A DNA stretch of 64,000 nucleotides, taken from NCBI RefSeq assembly GCF_045679555.1, contig NC_092115.1, positions 35,782,728 to 35,846,727 of the forward strand, given 5' to 3'. Below are positions 35,450 to 49,500 of the stretch, piece after piece; position 1 is the first letter of the stretch, and every line of letters begins with the position of its first letter. Below the pieces are notes generated by a model. The model was not told the DNA's origin, did no database searches, and worked only from the letters and a program-made list of their open reading frames with translations. This stretch comes from Salvelinus alpinus (taxonomy: Eukaryota; Chordata; Actinopteri; Salmoniformes; Salmonidae). Both the position numbers and the translations under genes were made by a program.

Positions 35450-37004
35450 AGTACCAGTCAATAGTTTGGATACACCTACTTATTCAAGGGTTTTTCTTTA
35501 TTTTCACTATTTCTACATTGTAAAATAATAGTGAAGACATCAAAACTACGAAATAACACATATGGAATCATGTAGTAACTAAAAAAGTGTTCATATATTC
35601 TAGATTTTAGATTCTTCAAAGTAGCCACCCTTTGCCTTGATGACAGCTTTTCACACTCTTGGCATTCTCTCAACCAGCTTCACCTGGAATGCTTTTCCAA
35701 CAGTCTTGAAGGAGTTCCCACATATGCTGAGCACTTGTTAGCTGCTTTTCCTTCAATCTGCAGTCCAACTCATCCCAAACCATTTCAATTGGGTTGAGGT
35801 CGGGTGATTGTGGAGGCCAGGTCATCTGATGCAGCACTCTAACGCAATCATTCTCCTTCTTGGTCAAATAGCCCTTACACAGCCTGGATGTGTGTTGGGT
35901 CATCGTTCTGTTAAAAAAATGATAGTCCCACTAACCGCAAACCAGATGGGATGGCGTATCGCTGCAGAATGCTGTGGTAGCCATGCTGGTTAAGTGTGCC
36001 TTGAATTCTAAATAAATCACAGTGTCACCAGCAAAGCACCCCAACAACATCACACCTCCTCCTCCATGCTTCACCGTCGGAACCACACATGCAGAGATCA
36101 TCCGTTCACCTACTCTGCGTCTCACAAAGACACAGCGGTTGGAACCAAAAATCTAAAATTTGGACTCAGACCAAAGGACAGATTTCCACCGGTCTAATGT
36201 CCATTGCTCGTGTTTCTTGGCACAAGCAAGTCACTTCTTATTGGTGTCCTTTAGTAGTAGTTTCTTTGCAGCAATTCGACCATGAAGGCCTGATACATGC
36301 AGTCTCCTCCGAACAGTTGATGTTGCGATGTGTCTGTTACTTGAACTCTGAAGCATTTATTTGGGCTGCAATCTGAGGTGCAGTTAACTCTAATGAACTT
36401 ATCCTCTGCAGCAGAGGTAACTCTGGGTCTTTCTTCCCTGTGGCGGTTCTCATGAAAGCCAGTTTCATCATAGCGTTTGGTTTTTGCGACTGCATTTGAA
36501 GAAACTTTCAAAGTCTTGACATTTTCCGTATTGACTGACCTTCATGTCTTAAAGTAATGATGGACAGTAGTTTCTCTTTGCTTATATGAGTTGTTCTTGC
36601 CATAATATGGACTTGGCCTTTTACCAAAACGGGCTCTTCTGTATACCATCCCTACTTTGGCACACCACAACTGATTGGCTCAAACGAATTAAGGAAAGAA
36701 ATTCCACAAATTAAGTTAAGACCTGTTAATTGAAATGCATTCCAGGTGACTACCTCATGAAGCTGGTTGAGAGAATTCCAAGAGTGTGCAAAGCGGTCAT
36801 TAAGGCAAAGGGTAGCTACTTTAAAGAATCTCAAATATAAAATATATTTTGATTTGTTTAACACTTTTTTGGTTTACTACATGATTCCATATGCATTATT
36901 TCATAATTGTGATGTCTTCACTATTATTCTACAATGTAGAAATTAGTAAAAGTAATGAAAAACCCTTGAATGAGTAGGTGTGTCCAAACTTTTGACTGGT
37001 ACTA
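35450..37004 (-). mobile_element. Tc1-like transposon, degraded, TA-flanked
   Basis: The left end CAGTACCAGTCAATAGTTTGG and right end CCAAACTTTTGACTGGTACT are inverse; TA flanks both sides (35,448-35,449 and 37,005-37,006). Minus-strand transposase pieces include [19 protein letters not shown] (35,670-35,903), [17 protein letters not shown] (35,931-36,125) and an N-terminal part (36,251-36,511). Frameshifts separate them, so it is inactive. It lies downstream of the odf2l gene's 3' end. Confidence 0.88.
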
Positions 37005-37340
37005 TAACCAAGACTGTTGGTTCTATATTGGATATCTGGAGATCCTGTAATGAAACCAGGCCTGACAACTGTACCTTGTTTTCAGATGTTGGCAATACGT
37101 CAGATTGCATAACGTTAGGAGGAGAAGAAACAAAGTGTTGACAGACTACTCCTGAGCAAAACCCTGGATACAGTGAGATTCCAAAAACAGGCCATGAAAC
37201 TGGCTCTCAGAGGCTCCCACATCCTGCACAGCACGAAGAGTGATATACAAACTTAAGACTAGAGAAAAACACATTGGCTGTGGCAGTTCTGTAATTTGAT
37301 TCTGTGATGAAAACGGTCTGTACAATATGCCATTATAAAC
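37005..37340. other. Region downstream of odf2l, nothing recognised
   Basis: Unassigned sequence between the Tc1 and the probable odf2l poly(A) site. No exon or repeat ends were found. Confidence 0.4.
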
Positions 37341-37346
37341 TTTATT
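37341..37346 (-). terminator. odf2l: Candidate poly(A) signal of odf2l
   Basis: TTTATT on the plus strand is AATAAA on the minus strand, 197 bases beyond the stop codon at 37,543-37,545. This gives a short 3' UTR. It is the first such hexamer after the stop that I noticed. Confidence 0.5.
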
Positions 37347-37542
37347 GAAATTCTATTTAGAAATGGACAAAAAAGTATTAGCTGATCTATATAAACATTT
37401 ACATGGACTTCTTTATCGGACATAAAATGCATATGTGCCGATTCATTGCTTCTCCAAAACACATTATTCTTAAATAATGCTCATATATTGTACATGATTG
37501 AACCAACAATACATACCGCAAACACACATACCGGAGTAATCA

Positions 37543-40500
37543 TCATTTAAAAAAGTAGGATGATTCAAAACTAGACGGTGTCTGTGGTAGTCCCTCGTCA
37601 AACATGGTGGAGTAAGAGTTCTTGAGGAAGTCGACGTAGTTCTGAATGCTCTGTTTGTGGCTTTTTGACTGGTCCAGGCTGAGCTGCAGGTCCTTTAGAC
37701 GCACCTCAAACTGCTTCTCAGCCTGCAGAGAAAAACACAACCAATCAATCTCTTTATTGTCCAAATTTGGACATTTGTAGTGCAGTCAAGGTAAAAACAA
37801 CAATCTGATCAAATATGCTCATACACATAGGACAATAAGGCTTCACGCTCAAACAACAGTTACTACTATCAACACAACATGATTTCATTCACCAAGGAAT
37901 CAATCCATTGACCTGACAAATGTACAGTATGTACTACTATGCTTTAAAATAGAAAACTGGTCTGATTCATTGTGTATTTTATGGCATCAAAAAGTAATGT
38001 ACTGTGTTCTCATTAGCTTTGAGGGATATGGGGGAAAATGTCACATGGTTTGCAGTAGGCTATCGCAGCTACAATATCCCCCATCTACACACAATACCCT
38101 ATAATGACAAAGTGAAAGCATGTTTTTAGAGATTTTAGCAAATGTATTCAAAATGAAATCTCATTTATATAAGTATTCACACCCCTGAGTCAATACTTGT
38201 AATTCTTCAAGCTCTGTCAAATTGGTTGTTGATCATTGCTAGAGAACCATTTTCACATCTTGCCATTGATTTTCAAGTAGATTTAAGTAAAAACTATAAC
38301 TCGGGCACTCAGGAACATTCACTGTCTTCTTGGTAAGCAACTCCTTTATAGATTTGGCCTTGGTATGCAACTCCAGTGTAGATTTGGCCTTGTGTTTTAG
38401 GTTATTGTCCTGCTGAAATGTGAATTCACCTCCCAGTGTCTGGTGGAAAGCCGACTGAAACAGGTTTTTGTCTGTGCTTAGCTCTATTCCGTTTCTTTTT
38501 ATCCTGAAAAACTCACAAGCCCTTAATGATTACAATAACATGATGCAGCCACCACTATGCTTCAAAATATGGAGAGTGGTACTCAGTAATGTATTGGATT
38601 TGCCCCAAACATAACACTTTGTGTTCAGGACAAAAAGTGTATTGCTTTGCCACAATTCTTTTTTGTATTACTTTAATGCCTTGTTGCAAACAGGATGCAT
38701 GTTTTGGAATATTTTTATTCTGTACATGCTTCCTTCTTTTCACCCTGTCAATTAGCTTAGCATTGTGGAGTAACTGCAATGTTGTTGATCCATCCTCAGT
38801 TTTCCCCTATCACAACCATTAAACTCAAAATGTTGCCTCATGGTGAAAATCACTGAGCGGTTTCCTTCCTCTTTGGCAACTGAATTAGGAAGGAAGCCTG
38901 TATCTTTGTAGTGACTGGGTGTATTGATACACCATCCAAAATGGAATTAATAACTTCACCATGCTCAAAGGGATATTCAATGTCTGCTTTTATTTTTTGT
39001 ACCAATCTACCAATAGGTACCCTTCTTTGCGAGGCATTGGAAAACCTCCCTGGTCTTTGGTTGAATCTGTGTTTGAAATTCACAGCTCGACTGAGGGACC
39101 TTACAGATAATTGTATGTGTGCGGTACAGAGATGATGTTGTCATTCAAAAATTAAATAAAACTATTATTACACAGAGTCCATGCAACTTATTATCGGACT
39201 TGTAAAGCCCATTTCTACTCCTTAAATTATTTAGGCTTGCCATAAAAAAGAGGTTCAATACTTACTCAAGACATTTCAGCTTTTCATTTTTTATTAAATT
39301 TGTAAAGATGTCGAAACACATAATTCCACTGACAATATGGGGTATTGTGTGTAGGCCAGTCACACAAAAAAAAAACGTAATACATTTTAAATTCGTCTGT
39401 AACGCAACACAATGTGGAAAAAGTCAAGGGATGTGAATTCTTTCTGAAGGCACTGTATGTGATTGTGTCTGGTACTTACTGACTGCTTGCTTTGTTTCAT
39501 ATGTTTCAGCTCATTCTCTCTTCTGCTCTTCTCAGCCTCCAGCTCCAGGATTCTGGTCTGAAGGGAACTTTCTCTGGAGACGGCTTTGTCTTTTACTTTG
39601 GAAACCTTGGCATGAGACAAATAAAGATTATGAGATGTGTCAAAAAGAAAACCACACAATCGACAGAAACTCATCCCCTAAAAAACACCATCTTCAATTC
39701 GCTTCTGTGCCTTTCCATTCCCTTCGGTGAACATTGGTTCCACTTAATATGAACCTTTATTCTGAGCATTTGAATTTGCTTCTATATACACATACAACAG
39801 ATTTGAATAAAATCATATGCTGAGTGTATGAGCATTAAATACTGTCCACATCCACACATTAAATATCCTATCCAGGAGCTATCATACAGTACCTAGGGGT
39901 TAAAGCGAAAAAGAATCCCATGACTGAAACTTAGGCCGATCTCAGATCCATTGTCTGGGGCCAGGTTAACCTGCATAATGAACATCATGCTTTTAAGGAA
40001 ATAGGATCATTTTGTACATGTTTTAAACTTCAAGTTTGACCAATTCCAGTCCTTTTCAATCTAAAACCTAAAAAATAAATAAAATAATTACGAGGAAAAT
40101 CCATCGCAGTGACGGAGAACTTTAACCCCTGAGTACCTGTTGCCTGACATCGGCCACTGCTGCCTCCAGTTGTCTGTTGAGAGCCTGGCAGTCTGCTGAG
40201 CGCTGTTCTAGCTGCCTGCTGCTGTAGTGTAGCGCCTCCTCCTGCCCTGCCAGCCTACGGATCAGCTCCTGGTTCTCCCCATGAAGCTCCTCCATCTGCC
40301 TGGAATACATCATCGGCAATACACAAGGAACACATTCACAACACATTCGTAACCCATACCCAGTCACAAGCAGTACATTAACATTTCAGAACATTTCAGA
40401 ATTCACCCAGGGCAGGCTTAAAAACGTATTTTTAAAAAACAATACAGAAATATACAGAGGAATCTAGTTTGGAAACCAAAAAGCAAAACGGAAGAATGTA

Positions 40501-43500
40501 TTAATTCTTTCAAAAGAAGAAAAAGTAACAATTTTACTTTTGAAGAGCATCCAGTTTTTGCCGTAGCTGTGAGTTGGCCTCGTGGATAGACTCTTTCATG
40601 TCCACCGACGACCTCATCTTCTCCCCTTGTCTCTCCACCTGGACGCACAATAATCATGCCTTGTGGTTAGGCAAAAAAAATGTAGTTGGACTATGACTCA
40701 ATGATATCATAGATGCTGAATGTATGTTCAGTTGAATAGTCTTGACTAATGGGGACTTGAATGAGGGTTCAAACATATACAGTACAACACCACAAAGAGT
40801 TGCACCATGCAATTACTGAAATTACATTGGCTTATCAAGTCACCAACACAGCACACAACACTGTGCACCGGTGATATGAGCAACATTCAAGCAAGCATTG
40901 ATTGAACAGTGTTGAAACATCCATAGAAACACATTTTAAAACAGTTTAAGGTGACCATCACAGCTTTACAAACACACAAACTACAAAAGGGGCACATAGG
41001 GCTTTTGACCTAACTATATTTTACTGGAATCCAAGTACATCCAGTCACAAACCTCAACACCAACTCAAAGCAGGACCGGGGGATGCACTATAATAACATT
41101 GCGATATAATTATAACAGTATAATGGGAAACCATACATAGGGTTTGACTGACATCTGGTGGTAGATACTGTACTCCACCACCTCAGTGCTTACTTGCCCA
41201 TCTACAAATTACATTTCGTCTTACGGCTATACGCACACCTTAACCTGCAGTTGTCTAATGGCCTCTGCCTTGTCTGCACATCTCTTCTCTGAGCGCCTCA
41301 GGTTGTCCTGGCACTCCGCCAGACTCTGCTCCGCGGTGCTCAGTAACTCGGGGTACTCTTCCAGTTCCCTCACGCGCCCCTCCAGCTCCAGCCTCACCTG
41401 GGGTCCCGGGGGAGGGGCGTGCAGGCCGGCAAGGCAGGGGAGCAGAGAAATGTTAATGACTGATTGGCTGCACCTCTCTGAGTAGCTTTCACCGACAGGA
41501 CCCTGACTGGTAACTGAAGCATAGGTAATGTATGCGGAAGCAGGGCATGGCCATTCACCACTGATGTGTTTTTTTCCTCAGAGTGAATCTTTTGAAGTCT
41601 TTCAACAAAATTAGGTTTAATCAGAAGCAGCAGTTAAGTTCCAGTCCTGTTAAACTGACGTGTCGATAGTTGAACCATAGTTAGGATGCAGACTAGGGAA
41701 CCCCAGTGATCACTGAATTCTAAATGACAGCATACGTTGGTTTTTACGCCGAGGATAAATGTGAAGCTGTGCACTGTGCACTTTGAAATGGTTAACAGCA
41801 CAGGAAAAGCCTTTAGGAAGCAATGCGTGGGTACCAGAAAGACCAGAAACAACTACAAATGTTAGTAAACAAATATCAAAACACACAGGATATCACATTC
41901 ATTTTAATTTTACTGAACCAAGTAGTGTTTGTGTCTCAAACTATTTCAAGCAATTTGATATTCTATTCTGTTGAGTGAGCCCTCTCTTGCTTTAATTTTG
42001 AAGGACGCAAACCATTTTAAAGAGACACTTCGGGAGTTTTTGGCAACGAGGCCCTTTATCTACTTCCCTAGAGTCAGATGAACTTGTAGATACGATTTTT
42101 ATGTCTCGGTGTCCAGTATGAAGGAAGTTAGGGGTAGTTTTGCGAGCCAATGCTAGCTAGCTTTAGCGCAATGACTGGAAGTCTATGGTTATCTACTAGC
42201 ATGCCAGCTCATTGCCAAAATCCAGAATTATCCCTTTAAGACAATGCTGCTGCTACTCTCGGTTTATCATATATGCATAGTCACTTTAACTATACATTCA
42301 TGTACATACTACCTCAATTTGCCCGACCAACCAGTGCCCCCGCACATTGGCTAACCGGGCTATCTGCATTGTGTCCCGCCACCCAGCACCCGCCAACCCC
42401 TCATTTACGCTACTGCTACTCTCTGTTTATCAGATATGCATAGTCACTTTAACCATATCTACATGTACATACTACCTCAATCAACCCGACTAACCGGTGC
42501 CTGTATGTAGCCTCGCTACTGTATATAGCCTCGATACTGTATATAGCCTCGCTACTGTTATTTTTCACTGTCTTTTTACTGTTGTTTTTATTTCTTTACT
42601 TACCTATTGTTCACCTAATACCTTTTTTGCACTGTTGGTTAGAGCCTGTAAGTAAGCATTTCACTGTAAGGTCTACACCTGTTGTATGCAGCGCACGTGA
42701 CAAAGAAACTCTGATTTGAATGTAGCCAACAGAAGACTTTACCTTCTTCACTTCCGCATCTCTTCCTTCTCTGATGTTCTCTGCTTCCCTCAGAAAACCC
42801 TCCAACTTTATTCTCAGATCCTCCACCTCCATTTGAAGCTCTGCCACCTGAGAGATGTGAGGCAATACGAGGTGAATAAAACAGACAGCTGCTGCCTTAC
42901 CTTTTAGTCTCTCAATACATTCGTATATGATTGAGTAAGTATGGGAACTTGGAAGTGTGGTGGGGTGCGGGATCCCTGCCTGACTCTGATACTGTTCTGC
43001 TTGGTCTTTCCTCTCCTGTGAGACGGTGCTCTCCTCTTTCAGCGCTGCTTCAGAATGGACCAGCTGCAGCTCCAACTCAACGATGGACGCCTGGAACCGG
43101 AGATAAATACACAAATAGAATCCTGAACATGGTGGGAACAAACCACATACTAATAATCATACATACACTCCCCCTCCATATATGTCTGGACAGTGAAGCT
43201 AACATTTTAAAATGTGGCTCTGGGCTCTAGCATTTTAGATCAGGTGACATTTTATTTGAGGGTATATTCATACAAATCTGTTTTACTGTTTGGATATGGA
43301 AGCACTTTATGTATCTAGTCCCCCCATTTGAAGAAGTCATAAGTATTTGGACAAATTTCCTTAAAGTGTATTAAAGTGATCAAAAGTGTAGTATTTGGTC
43401 CGGCATTCCTGCCACACAATGACTATGTCAAGCTTGTGAGACTGTTGTAGTTGTGTTTAGATCATGTTTTGCCTAATAGGAACTGCATAATGAGTAATTA

Positions 43501-46500
43501 TTTCTAAGTGAGTAGGTAAGATGTTTCTGAACGCATGTAAATTAATCCTGATAATGCCATGATTAGGAAAAATCATGAATGAATCATGAATAATGATGAG
43601 TGAGAAGGTTACAGAGGATAAAACAAAACATGCTAACCGCTCATCATTACCAATAACAGGGAAGGTTAGCATTTTCAGAGGGTATGCTATTTCTACCACT
43701 GTAAGCCTTACTACTCATGATTATTCACGATTCATTCATGATTATCCATGATCATAGTAGCATGCACATTCATGTAGAAGTGTTCAGAAACATCTTCTAT
43801 TCTTACTTTCACCATTCCGTTCCTTTTGGGTAAAATATAACCCGAAACACAACCAAAACAAACTGCAAATGCATCCAACGAGTTTGTAGTCACAAGCTTG
43901 ATGTAGTCATTGAGTGCAAGGAATATGGGACCAAATACCAAACTTTTTACTACTTTAATACACTATATGTGAATTTGTCCAAATACTTATGACTTCTTCA
44001 AATGGGTGGACTAGACATATAAAGTGTTTTCATTTCTAAACGGTAAAACATGCATGGAAAAACCCTCAAATAAAAAAGGTGAGATTCTGTACTGTCGCCT
44101 CATATGAAACATTTGATCTCAAATCCAAAATGCTGGAGTATAGAGCCAAATGTAAAATGTTAACGTCACTGTCCAAATACATATAGAGGGGAGTGTATAA
44201 ACATATCATCCTGTATTAAGGTGGGAAGAAGTTTTACATGTTAGAATAAACAGAAAAGGTACACAAATTAAAAAGCAGTAGAGCTAGGTTTGTTATCTAA
44301 GCAATTAGATGTAATAGTTTACAACATTTGTTTATAGATGTGGTAGTTTAGATAATTTGGGGCTAATCTATGGCTCAAGGTGAAGTAAATCAATAGTTTT
44401 TGGTTGGTGCACACACAACTTAAAGGTCTATATTGGTGTTTAATTGTCCTACCTTGAGGGTTGCGTTCTCAAGGCCAATGTCTCCGTTTTCAGCGTTGAG
44501 TTTTTCCACTTTTAGCAGTAAGACCTCGTTTGCAGCAGTGAATTCCTCCCTCTCCTTCTGTAGCTTTGCAGTAATGTCTGCTATTTGGCTGTAATGACAC
44601 ATCAATAAGCAATTGCCACTTGCCCACTTCTACTTTCTGTGAGGAGAAAATCTGAAAAGCTTTAAAAATTAAAAGAACAACATTTATTGCCTCAAAGACC
44701 TGGATTAACAATATGCCAGACTTTTTGTGTCCAGGTCAAAATGAGAAATGACCTACCCTTTCAGTAGTCCTATCTGTGCATCAAGCAGAATTCTGGCGTT
44801 TGTCTTCTGCTCCTGTTGTCTCCTCCATGTGTCCCTCTCTGAACAAGCCTCCGCCAGCTGAACATCCTACATGTCATCATGCCACGTAACATAAATCAGT
44901 TTACGGTCACTGGCAAGGAACAACGGAATACCTGGGTCGCGTTCAGTAGGGAACACCGTAGCAAAAGTAGAAAAGCCTTTCATCTTAATTTTAAGTATGG
45001 AACCGTTAGACAAAAATACAATGAGTGTACAAAACATTAGGAACTCAACTCGGCTCTTTCTATGACATAGACTGCCCAGGTGAATGCTATGATAACTTAA
45101 TGTCACCTGTTAAATTCACTTCAAATCAGTGTAGATGAAGGGGAGGACAGGTTAAAGAAGGAGTTTTAAGCCTTGAGACAATCAAGACATGGGTTGTGTA
45201 TGTGTGCCAATCAGAGGGTGAATGGGCAAGACAAACGATTTCAGTGACTTTGAATGGGGTATGGTAGCAGTTGCCAGACAATAAAATGCAAATTAAATTA
45301 CTTAAAAATCATACAATGTGATTTTCTGGATTTTTGTTTTAGATTCCGTCTCTCACAGTTGAAGTGTACCTATGATAAAAAATGACAGACCTCTACATGC
45401 TTTGTAAGTAGGAAAACCTGCAAAATCGGCAGTGTATCAAATACTTGTTCTCCCCACTGTATCTAGAAGAACAAGTCCAAGACAACTAACTCTCTACTCT
45501 GTAGGGAATACTCTTGGAAAATTCAGTCAAGATGTTTCAGAACTCCTATAATACAACAACAATACAACTGTGACATCACACCAAATTGCTGGCGTAACTG
45601 TGGGGAGAGCAGGGCTAATCACATCCACATACTATATTCCTGCCCAGTCCTCAATCATTTCTGGACCGAAGTATATAAAGTACTGAATGATACGCTTGAA
45701 CACTCACGTTCTCTAAATCCAGAACACATGTTCCTAGGGAGAACCTCTCATACACTGGTCCTCCAATATGATAAGTACCTTTTCAGAATTCTGAGAATAA
45801 CAGCACTTAAACAGATTACTAGAAACTGGCTTAAACCCCTGGCACCACAAATAAGCAATTGGAAAGAAAAAAATAATGAAATCTATAGTATGTTAAATGA
45901 TAACCCATAGAATAAGAAACCAAATGACTATTTGAGATACGATGGGAAGAAGTGTAAAGAACTGACATTATATTGTCAAATATTTATAGGCCCTAACAGG
46001 AGATAAAATGTACATGTTTTAAACAGACGGGTGTGGGTGGACACGTGTGTGTGTGTGCGCCGGTGGATGTGTGTGACAATGGGTGCATGTATGCGACTGT
46101 AGAAATGCAAATGTGTGTATGCATGTGTGTGTGCGTGTCCGCGTACCATTATATTATTTTATGAAATGCTGATTGTTGGCCTGTTTAGGATAATTATTTC
46201 CTTTTCAGGTTGGGGGGGGGGGGGGTAAATGTGTATATCTCTTGTTGGGATTCTGTTGTGATCTAAAACCAATAAATAAAAAGTATTACAAAAATACAAT
46301 TAAAAAAGCTGTGGTATTATTGGAAAAGTGCATGTAGTTTCTCCTGGTTTCAAAACATGTTCTCCAGCCTGAACAAAACAGTGGTGAAGAGAAAATGATG
46401 ACCACCAAACTGACTCCCAACATTACCCATACATACCTTCTCCCTCAGCTGAGTGTAACATTTATCCACAGCAGCTTCGAACCTCTCGGCCCTCTGTTTT

Positions 46501-49500
46501 TGGGCACGGGTGGCCTTCTTCAGGCCCTCTTTCTCCTGTTCTGCCTTCTCAGACACACTGGAGATCTCCCCCCTCAGACCATCTATCTCCAGCTTCTGCT
46601 CAGTCAGCTGCCTCTCCAAACCCTGGGAGAAAGAAAGACAGGGAACAAACACTGACTGTTTAAGCTTTCAACATATCTAAATACTTATCTCTAGCCTGGT
46701 GAAAACAAATAGGATTTCACTCATGGACGACGTCCGTCTTGAATGGGTTGTAGAAGACTATTGCCCACTATTCTTTGTGAAACAGAAATGTATACTTTTT
46801 GTTGTCTTTCTTCCCAACTGTCCCAGACATCACACACACAGGCTGGAAGCATAATACTGACTGCAAACGACGTCCTTTACTTTACCTGTGTCTTATTTTA
46901 CAGACAGAATGGTTAAGGCTTAGAAATACACCTTTCCCAACTCGGATAACATAGTGATTGATTGACTGACTAATAGACTGATGCCTGAACTTGTGTGTTA
47001 CCCGGAGCTGCACGGTGAGACGGTTGTTGTCGGCCTCTTTGCTGTGTAGCTGGCCCTGCAGGTGAGCACGTGTGGTCTCCACAGACTTGGTGGCATGGAC
47101 CGCATTCTCTGTGTTCTCCTGTGGAGCATCAAAGCAGAAAGAGATGTGAGGGCACAGCTTTCGTACAGTATGATTTGTACCTTTGTCAATGTGTTTTATC
47201 ATGTACAAAATGTAGTCACATCCAAAATGATTGGCACGCTTGATGAAAATGAGCAAAAAACACAGTATAAAATAAATACAAATACTGAGATACTATATAT
47301 TGTAGGCTCAAATAACATTTTTTTATTATATTATTTTACATTAATACAATTGCTTGCAAGGATAAGGGTGGTTGGCCTTTTTCTATAATGTCTTATGATA
47401 TTGAAGAACACATTGGGAGGGATCTTAGACCAACCATTCCTTCATATAGAATCTTTCCAGTTCCTCGATATCCTTCGGTCTGAGCATATGAACTGCTTTC
47501 AATTCAAACCACAGGTTTTCAATGAAAATGGCCATTGCAAAATGTTGATTTTGTGGTAAATTAACTATTTCTTTGTGGATTTTGACGTGTGCTTGGGGTC
47601 ATATTGTCTTGCTGTAAGATCCACTTGCGGCCAAGTTTCAGCCTCCTGGCAGAGGCAAACAGGTTTTTGGCTAAAATGACCTACTACTTCGTAGAGTTCA
47701 TGATGCCGTTGACAAGGGCCCCAGAACCATTGGAAGCAAAACAGCACCATAACATCAAAGATCCACCACCATATTTTACAGAAGGTATGAGGTTATTTTC
47801 TGCATATGCATCCTTCTTAGAGGCCAAACCCACCCCCGGTGTGCGAGTCCAAAGAGCTTTATTTTCATCTGACCATAACACTGGTTCCAATCCAAGTGCC
47901 AATGACATTTAGCAAACTCCAGGCATTTACATTTTCTGGTTTCTCTCAATGAAGGCTCTTTTTATGGCAACCCTTCCAGACTATTGGCATGGAGGTGGTG
48001 TCTAATTGTAGATTTGGAGACTTTGTGACTCCACAATGCGTGGAGTACAATGTACAACGTAATGTACAATGCGTTCTGTAAGACTCCAACACTGGCCCTT
48101 GGACTTCTTTTGCCTCCCGAACCATCGTCCCCACTGTGCATGGGGACAAGATGCACTTGGGTCCTCTAGAAGGCAAGTTTACCACTGTTCCAGTGGTTTA
48201 AAACTTCTTAATTGTTGCCCTTAATAGTGATATATTTGTTTTTTCAGTAATGTTTTTGTACCTATTGCCTGATTTATGAAAGTCAACAAAAAAAATTCTC
48301 TTTTCATTTGTGAGTGCTTTGCCTTTCCCCTTGGTGATGGATGACAAATGGATTTTACATGCGTGTTACCTCATTTTTATACCCCAGTGAAACAGGAAAC
48401 CATGAAAGGCCACAATACAGTTCCTTAAACTGAGATTGACTTAAAAAGTAGAACGTTAATGCATATGATAATTATTTATTTTTTGTATTGTATTGCAATT
48501 GTATAAAATAATATAATTTCCCAATTTTTTGGAGCATAAAATATAGCTCGGTATTTGTATTATTTATTTTATACAGTAATTTTTGCTAATCTTTATCAAG
48601 GGTGCCAATAATTTCAGATGTGACTGTATTTCATGTGAAATTAAAGCACAAAGCTTACCATTTCTTTCTTCCGCAAACCCATCAGTTCGTCCACCATTTT
48701 TTCTTTATCATTCAAATTTCTTTTCAAATGCTGGTGGAAACAAAAGAACAAAAACATTTTATCTTACTCACAGTACAACTGTAAAATGACAAATGCGTAT
48801 AGTGAACAGGAGCAGATGCTTTTCTATCCCAAGTGTCTTACAAAGTTAGCACACAAGTTCAGTACATGTGGCCCCTGCAGGATTGAATCAAATCCCCAAC
48901 CTTAATCTAGCTAGCACCATGTTTCAACCCATTGAGCCATCTGAACTACTGCACTGAATAACCTTACCTTCTAGGCGGCAGGTAGCCTAGCAGTTAAGAG
49001 CGTTGGGCCAGTAACCGAAAGGTTGCTGGTTAGAATCCCCGAGCCGACTAGGGGAAAAATCTGTCCTTGAGCAAGGCACTTAACCCTAATTTCTCCTGTA
49101 AATCGCTCTGGATAAGAGTGTCTGCTAAATGACTAAAATGTCAAATGTATAACATGTTGGCAGACCATATAAAATCTTCAGCCTTGGCACCGCTATGTCA
49201 ATTTTTCAGTGTTTAAATACAGGTCTGGAGTGTATGAAGTTTTTTTTTTTTTTTACCCAAATGAGGAGAAATTTACCAGATTATCACACTCAGCCTGCGT
49301 AAGCTTCTTTAGTAAGAGATCAATGTGTTTGTCTGTCTCCATTCGAGATGCCTAATAAAAAGGAGACAAAAAGAGGTAGTCAAATCATGTTATTTCAAGC
49401 AACAGTTAAAAAGACAAAGTTGCAGTTGACTTTAGTCCACAAGTACAGTTTAATGCAGGATGTTGCAGTTATAATGCATTGTAAAACTTGTCATAAGCAT

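Noticed and set aside
37021-37260. Possible additional 3' exon of odf2l
   Set aside because: The stop at 37,543 already follows the conserved C-terminal motif of the family, and no splice donor precedes it.
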